Shown one piece after another: positions 1-9,483 of a stretch of 64,000 bases of DNA (position 1 is its first letter; each line of letters begins with the position of its first letter). Source of the DNA: Sanghuangporus weigelae (taxonomy: Eukaryota; Basidiomycota; Agaricomycetes; Hymenochaetales; Hymenochaetaceae). The notes below the pieces were generated by a model. The model saw nothing but the letters and a program-made list of their open reading frames with translations, did no database searches and was not told the origin of the DNA. The DNA lies in the NCBI GenBank assembly GCA_033182465.1, contig CP137322.1:930001-994000 (forward strand), in the 5' to 3' direction. The position numbers and the translations under genes were made by a program.

Positions 1-490
1 TCCTGGAGCTGCTGGGCAAGGGGCATCGACTGTTTTCAAAAGATATGGATATTTTTCGGCAAACCAAGCAAGCTACTATATACTCACCTACAATAAAAGG
101 CTTTCCATGACTATCGTATACAGTATAAACGGTGCATCTTTGGTCAACCTTTTCTCTCAGGCCTGTCGGAGTCAATAAGCATGCAATTCTGAAGAAAGGT
201 CGTAAGTGCACTCACATTCCTGTAGCTCCCAGACGTAGCTCTTCTTCACTAATTTTCTCGAGCCATGCTTATTGGTTCGGACGCACCACATTGAAGCGCA
301 TGGACGTAAACTGAACGTACGATGCGTTCCCGTCACTCTTATCATATCCACGCCACAACTTCCCGCCGTATACTTGCGAATGTTTGCCACAAAGTAGGTC
401 GGATCTGTCTCTCGATTTGGGTGGCGAGGAGCGTAAGCAATCCTTGCATCCACTTTTCGAGTTATCTCCGAGTCTTGATTGACTTTTTCA
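1..490 (-). CDS. Partial unrecognised gene running off the left edge
   Basis: At least three exons can be followed on the minus strand, joined by plausible GT-AG introns. The first runs from about 480 down to about 220 and includes the stretch IAYAPRHPNRETDPTYFVA. The second, about 170 to 105, includes VDQRCTVYTVYDSHGKPFIV. The third, about 28 to 1, reads VDAPCPAAPG and continues beyond the window. Donors GTGAGT after both upstream exons and in-phase joins support a real spliced gene rather than chance open frame. The 5' end is unclear because an in-frame stop lies just upstream of about 495, so another intron probably starts there. I do not recognise the family. Mixed aromatic and basic residues, with no membrane segment in the visible part, suggest a soluble protein. 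Confidence 0.45.
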
Positions 491-964
491 CATTAGATTG
501 TCCCTGATAGATACCGAAGGCCGTTCTGGTATAGCGCACCAGTATCAGATTTAGTGCATTACAAACGACTTGCTGCTTGCGTAAAGTTCATGTAATACGT
601 ATCTGAGAGTTACGAAAGGCACGACCTAGAAAAACAGTTGAAGTTCCACGAGAAATAATAGCATCTGCGTTTCCAGCGATACGCCAGTTCATTTGGTCCA
701 GAAAGCCTAAAATCGGGGCTCTTAACTGGAGAAAGTATAGTAAATCTCGAGAAAGTAAACGATCACAAGCAATTCATTCTATTCAAGTTTACATTACGCT
801 AGTCACCAGGCAGAACCGCGCAGAGCCACGGCAAAAAAAATTCCGAGAGATGCCGTATAAAGAATTTCGGGCAATGAGATAGGAGAGTTCCGCTGAGACT
901 CGCGTTAAGAAGACGAGAAGTTACGAGCAATAAGGACAAGCGAACGTAGCACAGGCGTTGTTAT
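491..964. other. Intergenic, no gene seen
   Basis: This stretch separates two minus-strand genes. It should hold the promoter of the left-edge gene and the 3' end of the coiled-coil gene. No convincing coding exon, RNA gene or repeat was seen. Confidence 0.4.
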
Positions 965-2145
965 TCAAAGCTCTTCCAGAACCTGTCGAGCTCTGTACCT
1001 CCTTTCCATCAGCTCAATGTGGTTCTGCACTTTCTCGAGCGACCGAGTATATTTTTCCCTTGCCTCCATAAGCTCAGTCTTGAGACGGTCCAGTTCCGAT
1101 GTGAACGAGAAGTTTGATTGCGAATGCAATTTTCCGCTCATGTCGACATTGTTATGCGCACGCGTGCCTTCCAGTCTCTTCTGAAGAGAAAGAGTCCGTC
1201 TCAAGAGAGGTGACTGAGCCGCTCGAGTTGCTGAACTTCTTAGATTTGGAGGACTGAAAACTGAAGCACGAGGTGTACGGCAGCTATTTGACCTGATGCT
1301 AGTCCTAAGGACAGTCGGGCTTTTTGCTAGAGGAGATGGCAGCCCCGCGAGAGTAGATACGCTTGATTCGTCTGCTGATGTTGAATTGAGACTAAGAGAT
1401 TGCGACGCAGCTACATCTTGAAAATTGAGTCGTCGCAAAGGACCAGATCGATGAAGTCCCGAGCTAAGACCATCAGAAGAAAGGCGCAGTTTCCCTGTGG
1501 GAAGAGGTCGATTGGTTGGAACTGACATCGGACGTGCGGAAATGGTCAGCCGCCGATTCTCCTTTCCTAAGGGAGTCCTCAAAGAGCAAGAAAACAGAGT
1601 TGGAGAAAAGGGAGAAGCTACTGATGAGTTGCAAAGCTTTTTGCATTGTTCTTGAAGAATAGTCGAGTCTGCTAGAGTTTCCACGAGAACTGATCGTCCG
1701 CCAAGCTTCGCCGTTCTGGCACGCTTCTTCAAATCGTAAATGCTGGACAGCCTCTCGAATCGTACGAACAGGATGCTGTCACCAATATCAAAAGAGTGCT
1801 TGAAGCCAAGGATGCTTTCTCTAGAGGGAGACTATGAGTCCCATGGTCCTGCGCACAACCCATCAACCTACATCGTGCCACTCTCCTCACAGTATCGAAT
1901 GAGGGATTGCTCGTCTCCGACAGCAAGTACTCGAACTGTGTTGTTGAATTCGATATCCATTCCTAGACCGTTTGCATAGGACAAACCAAGAAAAAGCGGT
2001 AGAAACTCGAGATTTTGTGACGGAGGGAAGATTGCTCGTATCGTATCAATGAATTTAATGGCTGACGATAATTAGGTCTAGGTCTAGGTCAGTACAGACT
2101 CCGATTGGATTTCGGATGAATCCGATGGCGTCGATCATCAAACAT
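965..2145 (-). CDS. Uncharacterised protein, 363 aa, with C-terminal coiled coil
   Basis: Three exons (2145-2100, 2061-1872, 1820-965) join in phase into 364 codons including the stop. The introns are 38 and 51 bases, GT-AG. The N-terminal ~110 residues look like an ordered domain (for example FIDTIRAIFPPSQNLEFLPL, then MDIEFNNTVRVLAVGDEQSL). The middle, about residues 140-290, is Ser/Arg/Pro-rich and probably disordered. The last ~50 residues have the heptad-like spacing of a coiled coil (ELDRLKTELMEAREKYTRSL). An ordered head, phosphorylatable linker and coiled coil would suit a cytoskeletal, kinetochore or scaffold protein, but that is inference from composition and I cannot name the family. 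The 38-base first intron is short, so the first 15 residues are the least certain part. Confidence 0.7.
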
Positions 2146-2329
2146 CTCCTTCTCTAGATTCTAACTACATTTCCTGTGTAAAGACTTACAGCTAATTGTG
2201 GGGGTGGGCAATATGGTCTTCGCGTGCGCGTCGGAGGCCGAAAATAAGCCCAAATAGGCAAGTATCACAAAGCTTTGGCAAAATCATGCACAAAGTGCAC
2301 AACAGATCAATTCACCTACTTATGTTTTC

Positions 2330-2670
2330 GAAAATGTAGCCCCTGAGAGTTGAAGTATAGTACTTCAGTGTATCCTATGGAAACTTTTGTGTCGATGTAT
2401 GAGCTTTAGCTGGCTGAAATTCAAAAACAAAAATCCATTGTTTCATCACAAGATTCACAACAAATTAGCTTAATTATTGGCAACAGTGCAGTTTTTGCAA
2501 AAAGTACCTCCTGAGAGTTGAAGCACCTTATTCAAACATATATTCTACCATTTTATTAGACCGATACATGAACTGTGGTAGAGGGAAATTCAAGTCAAAG
2601 AATCATTGTAAACTCTTTTTGTTACAAAAATTGTGGTTATCTAATACGGCGTGGGCTAAATTTTACACAC
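2330..2670. repeat. Two imperfect tandem copies of a ~167-base unit
   Basis: The phrase CTGAGAGTTGAAG occurs near 2344 and again near 2511. The sequence after each copy can be aligned loosely (GATGTATGAGCTTTAGCTGG against GATACATGAACTGTGGTAGA), followed in both by AAATTCAA. The unit is therefore a diverged direct duplication with a period of about 167 bases. It lies just upstream of the open frame at 2680 and may belong to the same element. Confidence 0.5.
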
Positions 2671-2679
2671 CGAGTTGCG

Positions 2680-3555
2680 ATGCCAAATCAAGACTATTTC
2701 GAAAGGCTACTACGGCAGAACAGTGGTGGCGACTCAAGAGTAGCAAACCACGGATCGTCTGGAGAAGACACGGAGGACTCTAATGATTTGCAATTAGGAC
2801 TAACTAATATGCACATTGGACATACTCCACCGCCGGAACGCAGTCTGGCGGCGATGGAAGAAAGAAATGTCGCAAGGTATACGGAACTCCTGCAACGAAG
2901 ACATTATCGGCGTGGTGCAACTAGAAGATTTGTACATGAGAGCTTGGTGTGCGCCAATTGTTACTTGGCCTACCAACGAAGCTGGGTACTTGCGGAATGG
3001 CTCATGAAGAACTTCACGGAACGGTTAGTGTCAAGGGAAGCAGCCGATGTCAAGATTCGGCATAAGCCCGGACCCTCGGAACGAACAGAAGACCAACCAT
3101 TACCGAACCACGGAATGAGTGCATACGACCATGAGGTATCCATATGGCTTAGCGATAGGGATGTCTATGCATTAAAGGTCGGCGTGCGAGCTTGGATCAA
3201 TCAGCATCGGCACCAGACCTTGTGCAGTCACACGGCAGTGGAAGTAGATTGGCCAGTTTACAAGCGGCCACCTTCGGACATTGAACATCTTACGGAAGAA
3301 GCGATAGAACGCTTGATGCAGGCTTGGCGAGCGTCAGAGCCAGGGGTAATTACAGTTGATGAGTGGAATGGCCGCGAGCACTTTGGACAGAGGCTACGGC
3401 TAACCACGGGCCCAGGACTACAACTATCGGACATCGAAGTCGCGGCGAGGCACAGAAGGAGTGTAGCGGAGTACACTCATGCGCCGGGAGAAGATCGGCA
3501 AGCTCTGCCGATCTCTAACCCTGATATCACTATCTCCCCCATGATCGAGGATTAA
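2680..3555 (+). CDS. Unrecognised single-exon ORF, possible mobile-element protein
   Basis: An intron-free open frame of 291 codons starts at the first ATG, reading MPNQDYFERLLRQ; the frame stays open upstream to 2575. The protein is hydrophilic and rich in Arg, Glu and His, with one Cys pair (VCANC) near residue 90. It has helical stretches around LTEEAIERLMQAWRASEPG and no membrane segment. A long ORF without introns is out of character for this spliced genome. Together with an LTR-like sequence about 250 bases downstream it suggests a retroelement product such as a gag-like protein, but no diagnostic motif is visible. A lineage-specific host gene is the alternative. Confidence 0.35.
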   Translation: MPNQDYFERLLRQNSGGDSRVANHGSSGEDTEDSNDLQLGLTNMHIGHTPPPERSLAAMEERNVARYTELLQRRHYRRGATRRFVHESLVCANCYLAYQRSWVLAEWLMKNFTERLVSREAADVKIRHKPGPSERTEDQPLPNHGMSAYDHEVSIWLSDRDVYALKVGVRAWINQHRHQTLCSHTAVEVDWPVYKRPPSDIEHLTEEAIERLMQAWRASEPGVITVDEWNGREHFGQRLRLTTGPGLQLSDIEVAARHRRSVAEYTHAPGEDRQALPISNPDITISPMIED

Positions 3556-3798
3556 GCGGCAGAAGCTCGGCCCGGGAACGGAGCGCCAGAGAAGCGATAG
3601 CTTGGCAACTATCATGGGAACCCGTCTGGGAACGGAGAAGGATCGCGGGGTAAAGATAAGGAGAGATTAACATGTGATAACGATTGCAGATCGGAGGAAG
3701 CACGGAAGAAGCTTCTCGAAGCATCGGGGTAGTAGGACTCAAACAAACCCTCCTAATATGGTAGAAGTATTGTGATTCAACACTAGAGGAAAGTATCG

Positions 3799-4046
3799 GT
3801 GTTGGCACCAGAGTAGAGTACTGGTGTCAGAGAAAACATATTTTCTAGACCAATAGCAAGGCTGTAGTCGGTAGTAATAGGTAGTCGGTACTATTTAGTA
3901 AATAGGTTATTTAAGGGCCAGCTGAGCGGGGCATTGTCCCTCAGCAAAATTATTTTGTACTCTCAATCGAAAACTGTACCCTTTGATTGAAACCCTGTTC
4001 TACTACTGAGGTCAAGCTTGAGCCTATCGCTCGCTTCTAAAGTAGT
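3799..4046. mobile_element. Possible LTR remnant
   Basis: This stretch of about 248 bases begins TGTTGGCACC and ends GTAGTACA. It contains a TATTTAAGG promoter-like block followed by a GC-rich block, the general layout of a short fungal LTR. A purine-rich tract (AGAGGAAAG) lies just before it, where a polypurine tract would be expected. No second LTR and no clear target duplication were found, so it would be a solo or one-ended remnant. The family is undetermined and the whole element looks incomplete. Confidence 0.3.
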
Positions 4047-4206
4047 ACATCTATAAACCTTCGTTCCGTCTCCAATCAATTATCATCAGAAGGAATAAGC
4101 AGGGACTTGTTCCGGTACGCTTAGACTGACCACCTCGTCTAAAAACACTGGTCCTAACACTTTTTGAACTCCGACGATCATACCTATAACCGAACGCACG
4201 CAAATA

Positions 4207-4282
4207 CACAGCGGGCAAACAGTTATTTAGACACGGACTAAATCCATTACTAGATGACAAATGAAATTTGAAATATAATAAT
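4207..4282 (+). repeat. Left terminal inverted repeat of the transposon
   Basis: These 76 bases match the reverse complement of 6955-7030 with one difference (G against A at the seventh base). Homology with the right end resumes after the palindrome insertion at about 4528, with CACTGCGTTACAG against CACTGTGTTACGG. Confidence 0.85.
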
Positions 4283-4527
4283 GCATTTAGTCATGTAGTA
4301 TATTTTATGTTTGTTCTTTGACTAGATGTTAAACTATATTTGAAATAACAAAAGGGATTTTGATTCGGATTTGGTAAACAAAGAAATAACTATACTTTCT
4401 AGTTTTAGTAATTATAGCTATTTCTTTGTTTACCAAATCCGAATCTAAATCCCTTTTGTTATTTCAAATATAGTTTAACATCTAGTCAAAGAACAAACAT
4501 AAAATATACTACATGACTAAATGCATT
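4280..4527. mobile_element. 248-base near-perfect palindrome (fold-back MITE) nested in the left TIR
   Basis: The arms 4280-4388 and 4419-4527 are reverse complements over 109 bases with about one mismatch, around a ~30-base loop. The ends read AATGCATTTAG and CTAAATGCATT. Comparison with the uninterrupted right TIR shows that this block is an insertion: ATAAT is followed directly by CACTG there, but by the palindrome here. It has no coding capacity. A single strand would fold into a long hairpin. The target duplication cannot be read uniquely because the ends are themselves palindromic with the flanks. Confidence 0.75.
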
Positions 4528-4940
4528 CACTGCGTTACAGAGGTTCCTAACACACATCCGTGTAGTCTATCATATATGAGCTAATACAAATCTACAAAAA
4601 ATGTTGTTTTAGTCTATGAAAGTTTCATTTGTAGTTGTCTGTTTATGACCTAGAAATTTATGTATTGGTGACTTAGTGCACATCAAGTTGTAGATATGCC
4701 TAGATGACCAACGGAAATGACGAAATATTGCTAGCTCATATAGACAACTCTACACAGATCTACGCGAGTCTCAGGGACTTTACCGAAAACTCGACGCGTC
4801 ACTTCTCTCTTCCTGCCTGCCACCATCATCACCTCTCTTCTCTTCTGCTGCACGGTCGTCATGCATCCGACATCGCGCCCACCACTCGTCTCTGGTAAGC
4901 AATCATGTCCAGACTGGATGATTCTTACGGTTTTATCTAG

Positions 4941-5166
4941 AATGTCAACGTACTCAGACCCTGTCACCATCCTCAGCTACCTCAGTGCCCTCCTTTCTCG
5001 AATCAGCACCGAAGAATCACCCAAAGCTCATGTAGTCCTCCTCTCATCCTTGGCACATGCAAAATTCCTCTACGGTGATTTGGATTGAACGCGCACGGAT
5101 ATGGATACAGCATGGAAGATTTTGGACGATCTCGATGGTGTTGACCCGGCAGTAAATGCGGCTTAA
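4941..5166 (+). pseudogene. Captured fragment of proteasome lid subunit Rpn9/PSMD13
   Basis: The frame reads SDPVTILSYLSALLSRISTE, then AHVVLLSSLAHAKFLYGDLD and MDTAWKILDDLDGVDPAVNA. This matches the conserved region of Rpn9 (family pattern ...LLASIAHAKLLYGDLDGTKADIDAAWKVLDELDGV...). An in-frame TGA now stands where the family has a residue after YGDLD, and the match stops abruptly near 5166. Only about 70 residues of a ~380-residue protein are present. It sits inside the TIR element, and an upstream ATG (4861) with a GTAAGC donor may be part of another captured first exon. It is non-functional as a proteasome subunit. The intact gene should be elsewhere in the genome. Confidence 0.75.
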
Positions 5167-5169
5167 TGG

Positions 5170-6455
5170 CCGCATCAATTTGGGTGAGTTTCCGGTTCCC
5201 TCGGCAGCGCAAATTTCACCGAACGTATTTGCGGATAACTTGTTCAACTTTAGCCCAAATATTTCAATGATGAACCGCATGCAGAAAAGCAGCAAGACGT
5301 TCACCGAGGTTAACGCTGAATATGTCAGGATGCAAGGTGAACTGGCTAAGAAACAGCGCGACATGGAAAATCTTGATCGTACGCTTGGTAGAGTTCTTGC
5401 TGAGGAGTACAAGGCGCGAATGGAGAACGAGCAGAACGAGGCTATTCGTGAGGCGCACGAGGCAATCATGACACTGCACGCTCAACTTGAGAGTACCCAA
5501 GCCAGCCACCAGGCGACGATTCAGGCTTACATCAAAGAGAGGGACACGCTGAAGACTATGATTTCTCGTTATGAACGGGGCGGGGCACTTCCAGCTGCTA
5601 CTTCTACTCAACAAGCGTGACCATCGTCTCCACAGGTGAATGGATCTGTTCGCGAGCCAACTGAATTAGAGAATGAGCTTGAGGAAGTCCGAACTAACTT
5701 CGAGGCATACCGAAAAGAAATGGGCGTTGATACTATCAAGCTTCGCGAAGAAGTTCTCCAATACCAGCGTGAATCCAGCCAATTGAGAGCGGCACTCGCA
5801 AAGGCCAATGCGAGGTTTGAAGTCCTCAATGGTGAGTTTATTCTCTTTGCTCAACGGGTCAAGCTCACCATCTGGGTCAGAGCGGCACCGCATGGTTCAG
5901 AAACAGCACATCATGCACAAGCGAGAAGCTCAAAATCTGCAGAAACGGAATCAACGATTGCACGATCAATCAACCATGCTGCCGAGGAATTGGCCTCCGC
6001 TAATACCCAATCCGAACGATTGCGGAACGAATGCTCCAATCTTCGTGAAGACCTGGGAGGTGCGCCGCCGTTAATTACTCGTCTTGTGATTCATATTAAC
6101 TCGAGATGTAGAGTGTGCAGACTCAATTAATTAATGAAAACAAAAGTCTGTCTCTGGAGCGGTCTCGTATGGCGGACTTGATTTCCAACGTGCAGAAAAT
6201 GCACAATGACATTGACAGGGCGAACGGCAGCGATGGGCGAAGATTTGAGTCCCGAATCCATAATCTGGAGGGCCAAGCGTAAGTGTTCCTCTATATCACG
6301 TTTGCTTTAGCGCAGTAACATCCAATTTTTGATGCTTTAGTCAGGATCTTTGAACTCAGCTATCCCGCGAGCGCGACACAGTCCGACAAGTTTCATTGCC
6401 AAAAGATATTGAAGTTCAGGAACTGCGAACCAAGGTTGATCGCTCCGTAAGTGTA
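5170..6455 (+). pseudogene. Captured fragment of nuclear-pore coiled-coil protein TPR/Mlp1
   Basis: Several coding blocks separated by short introns read as TPR/Mlp1 coiled coil: TFTEVNAEYVRMQGELAKKQ, ELENELEEVRTNFEAYRKEM, LREEVLQYQRESSQLRAAL, NTQSERLRNECSNLREDL, MADLISNVQKMHNDIDRANG, then KDIEVQELRTKVDRS. Residue patterns and block order follow the fungal family. Introns are still present (for example donor GTAAGTG after VDRS near 6449), so the copy was taken from DNA, not mRNA. Stops and frame breaks lie between blocks, and the piece lacks both ends of the very long parent protein. It follows the Rpn9 fragment in the same orientation, giving a chimeric captured unit that may be transcribed from a captured leader near 4780-4860. 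Confidence 0.75.
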
Positions 6456-6954
6456 TGCGATGTAGCCAGGGATTTGGATGGATGTTGTTTTCTCGACGAG
6501 ATGGATCAAACAGCGCATATCACCTCGACTCAACCTTCTGTATCAGACCATGAACGGATCAGTGCATTGGCAGATAGGTACTGGGCTAGCCAAGATAGTT
6601 GTCGTATTCGAAATTCAATATAATTTCTATATTAAGCAATTTATATTCTTGATATAGCAATATCGAATTATTTGGGTGGATCAGAGAATTTCAAACTTAG
6701 TTCTTAGGTACATATATACCGACATTGTAGTCCATCCAACACAAATATACAAACTTGTTTGTATAGCGTCTACACTAATATACATTTTGGCACTGTCTAG
6801 CTCATCTACACCAAGTGTGCTAGCGCCCCGTAGTCAGACTCCTGTTTGCTACATAAACTGTGTGTTAGATGATCTACATTCTGAGTGTAGTCACGCGATT
6901 TGTGATCTAGCACACATCTACACACACATGTATTATTTCTTCCGTAACACAGTG

Positions 6955-7030
6955 ATTATTATATTTCAAATTTCATTTGTCATCTAGTAATGGATTTAGT
7001 CCGTGTCTAAATAACTGTTTGCCTGCTGTG
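6955..7030 (-). repeat. Right terminal inverted repeat of the transposon
   Basis: Reverse complement of the left repeat. It is uninterrupted, so it shows what the left end looked like before the palindrome inserted. The ATA target copy follows directly. Confidence 0.85.
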
Positions 7031-7603
7031 ATACGGCGTTGCCGACCCCCACTAATTGCGTTAGTATTAGTAATGACACTCCCCAGTGAAGTAGAGACAA
7101 ATTATAACACGTGATGAGCAGACTTAGTGAAAAATTTGGTTGGATTTGAGAGTCAACAGCATCACAAAATCATCAGTTACGACTCTTCTTCACTGCAACT
7201 TGGCTTACATATGTTACTCATAGAAAGAGAAAAGCACAAATTTTCTCAATTGCGAAATCTGATGTAGATCCCCTTGGGGTGACTTCCTGCTCACTACTAC
7301 CTCAACATCAGAAGACATTCAATTATATTCTGCAAATCAAATCTTTTCTTTAAAATTTCGACAGGCAGTAGACGGTCAATAATTTATTTAGAAACTTGTT
7401 CTGAGCAATTTGGTTGAGAATTAAGCTCGGGACAAAATGGGTAGTACCAGAGGGAAGGTGGAAGGCATACCAGACGGCGAAGTCCATTTTCCCATCTGCT
7501 TTTGAAACAAGTTTTCTTCACCTTCATAGTCCAGAGTGCCATTACTAACGCAAACAGCTGTAATCTTCATGCTGAAAGACAAACTTTGTATCGCAAGATC
7601 GCT
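7031..7603. other. Upstream region of the MBIP-like gene
   Basis: Runs from the transposon end to the ATG at 7604. It is AT-rich, without coding exons that I can support. Promoter and leader of the downstream gene should lie here, so the transposon sits about 570 bases from that start. Confidence 0.4.
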
Positions 7604-9232
7604 ATGTCTTCCGGGATTCCTTCGTCCTCGATGGACGGGAAGCCATCAACGTCCTACGCGCAGAAATCCGGTAACCTCTACTCGTTCTCCGTCCACCAAC
7701 CATATACAAATTGGCCGCTGCATACCTCCTCTCATACTACTCCGTACGCACCGGCATGGTACTCCCATCCGATGCATCATTACAGTCCACAGAAGTTGTA
7801 CCGCGAACAGGCGACTCAAACGAGTGAAAGCTTGACGTCTCATGACAATAGCGAAGATTCTGGTGAAGCAGGGCAGAAGTTTGCGAAAGAATGGGACTCA
7901 GTGCTTGTCTCTTTCTTCAGACGATTAGGTCTACAGCAAGCTTTGGTCGGGTTTCATGAGGATATGCTGTTACTCAATGAGGACTTGGAACGCAAGGAAG
8001 TCCCGGGTGCTATTAATGCTCTTGTTCAAGATCTTTCGGTAGGTAACTTGCATTGCTCCTCATGCTCGTTCCGTCGATGCCATACATAACTGTTAATCCA
8101 GGAACTTACAGAAGGCGACAACTCTAAGCTGCAAAAGAAAGGCTTAGAGGAACGGAAGCTAGAGCACGTCCAGTTCCAGAAGGGCATGGAGGAGCAGACA
8201 CCTCCATCGGTATGTCTCTTTTATTCCAAAAATGTGTAAAGATGCTGATATGCTGTCAAGGCAGTGAAATCTGTTTCTCAACTCCTTAGACAATCACGAA
8301 AACGAAATAATACGTCAAACCGTGCAGAGTTTCTCCTGAGTTTCGCAGAGAAGCGTCGTCGGCTCAATGAACTTGGTGAATCGTCCACTGAGGTGAATAC
8401 AGAAGAGGCTGCTGAGAAAAGAGACAAGCCTGGTAGCATGGACATCGATGCAGCAATCGCTTCATGTGCACGGGCTGATGCCAAATACCAGGATCGAGAT
8501 ACGCAGATTAAGTATGACATCGCCAAGAACGAAGATGGTCCTCTAAGAAGAACTATGAAACGGAATCAGGACAATGACGAATCGAATGAGATGCAATCCC
8601 AACCGTCTCTGACTATGCCGCGTGATGGGAGTCTTGGTCCAGATGCAAAAAGCCATCCTGGAATAGCGGTGCGTATGGAGACTGTCGAGGAGCATCTAGC
8701 AGTACGATATGGTACGTTTACATGCATGCTTTCCTTGAATTCCACGCTGATCATATCGTTCTTCAGTTCCGTCTCGTCCACGATCATTGTTTGACCGTCT
8801 GAAATTCCTGGAAGACTACATTATTCGTCTCGAAAAAGATTATCCTCCATGGGCTGCGTTGCATTTCAATCAACCGAACAGAGGCGTGCGTATAGTCATT
8901 TCGCGGAATACATTCTCAAACTTTCTTACCGCTTTTTGTGTCTGTAACAGTGGCCTCCCCCACCACGCGCAACTCCAATCATTGTTCCGCCGCACCTTGC
9001 CAGCTCAGAATCCTCAGCCACTCCAAGCGAGGCTGGAGCTGTCGCTCAGGGTCGAGGTGCTGGTCTCGCTGGCGCTGCTTCGTCTGGCCAGACATCAGCT
9101 TCAAAACTAGCCGGTGGAACAAAAGGCAAGTCAAGCCTTCACCGTGCGGTAATGGAAAGATTAGAGATCCAGAAAGCAATAGGCGATCTGGCTGGCAGCA
9201 GTGTAACTTATTCTTCTGGGACAGGTACATGA
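7604..9232 (+). CDS. MBIP-like leucine-zipper protein, 464 aa
   Basis: Five exons (7604-8038, 8102-8209, 8261-8711, 8767-8885, 8951-9232) join into 465 codons. Landmarks are a Ser/Tyr/Pro-rich N-terminus, a helical segment near residue 100 (EWDSVLVSFFRRLGLQQALV), a basic stretch SRKRNNTSNRAEFLLSFAEK, and a conserved helix FDRLKFLEDYIIRLEKDYPP followed by WAALHFNQPNRGWPPPP. A final helix reads LHRAVMERLEIQKAIGDL. The ...RLKFLEDYIIRLE... helix resembles MAP3K12-binding inhibitory protein 1, a subunit of the ATAC histone-acetyltransferase complex in animals. That link rests on this motif alone and is inference. The protein is probably soluble and helical. The start was chosen because upstream in-frame sequence has no ATG. 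Confidence 0.75.
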
Positions 9233-9483
9233 ATCAGATTGAATTTATATTGATAATGTCGTAATTTATATTTACATATGTATGTGTCGCTATATGTCCT
9301 AATTTCAATGCAACGAACGAGGATGTGTGTTTCCTTTTTGGAGTGATTGCCAGATCGACATAGGGATTGACTAAAACTGTATAGCATAACTGCCAGAGTT
9401 GGTGGAGCAAGTTCTCACGCTTGAATCGTCGTTCGTCTGAATTTCGTCCGTCCACTGCAACACGACCGACACGACTGCTAATA

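Larger units (their letters stand above)
4207..7030. mobile_element. TIR DNA transposon carrying captured pieces of two host genes (Pack-type, CACTA-like ends)
   Basis: The element is 2824 bases, bounded by inverted repeats of at least 76 bases that differ at one position and begin CACAGC(G/A)GGCAAACAGT. It is flanked by ATA on both sides (4204-4206 and 7031-7033), a 3-base target duplication. Inside both ends are repeated short words of the type TCTACAC/GTGTAG, resembling the subterminal repeats of CACTA/EnSpm elements. The 3-base duplication also fits that group, although the outermost bases are CACAG rather than CACTA. No transposase frame was seen, so it is non-autonomous. The interior holds fragments of Rpn9 and TPR/Mlp1. 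Near-identical ends suggest a recent insertion. It lies in the gap between the 2.7-4.0 kb remnant and the MBIP-like gene. Confidence 0.8.

Noticed and set aside
1-490. Left-edge gene as a fungal FunK1-type kinase
   Set aside because: No glycine loop, VAIK-type lysine or HRD motif is visible in the part present.
2072-2092. TTAGGTC-like repeats that could recall telomere repeats
   Set aside because: Only two or three short units of AGGTCT, not TTAGGG, and they sit inside a predicted intron.
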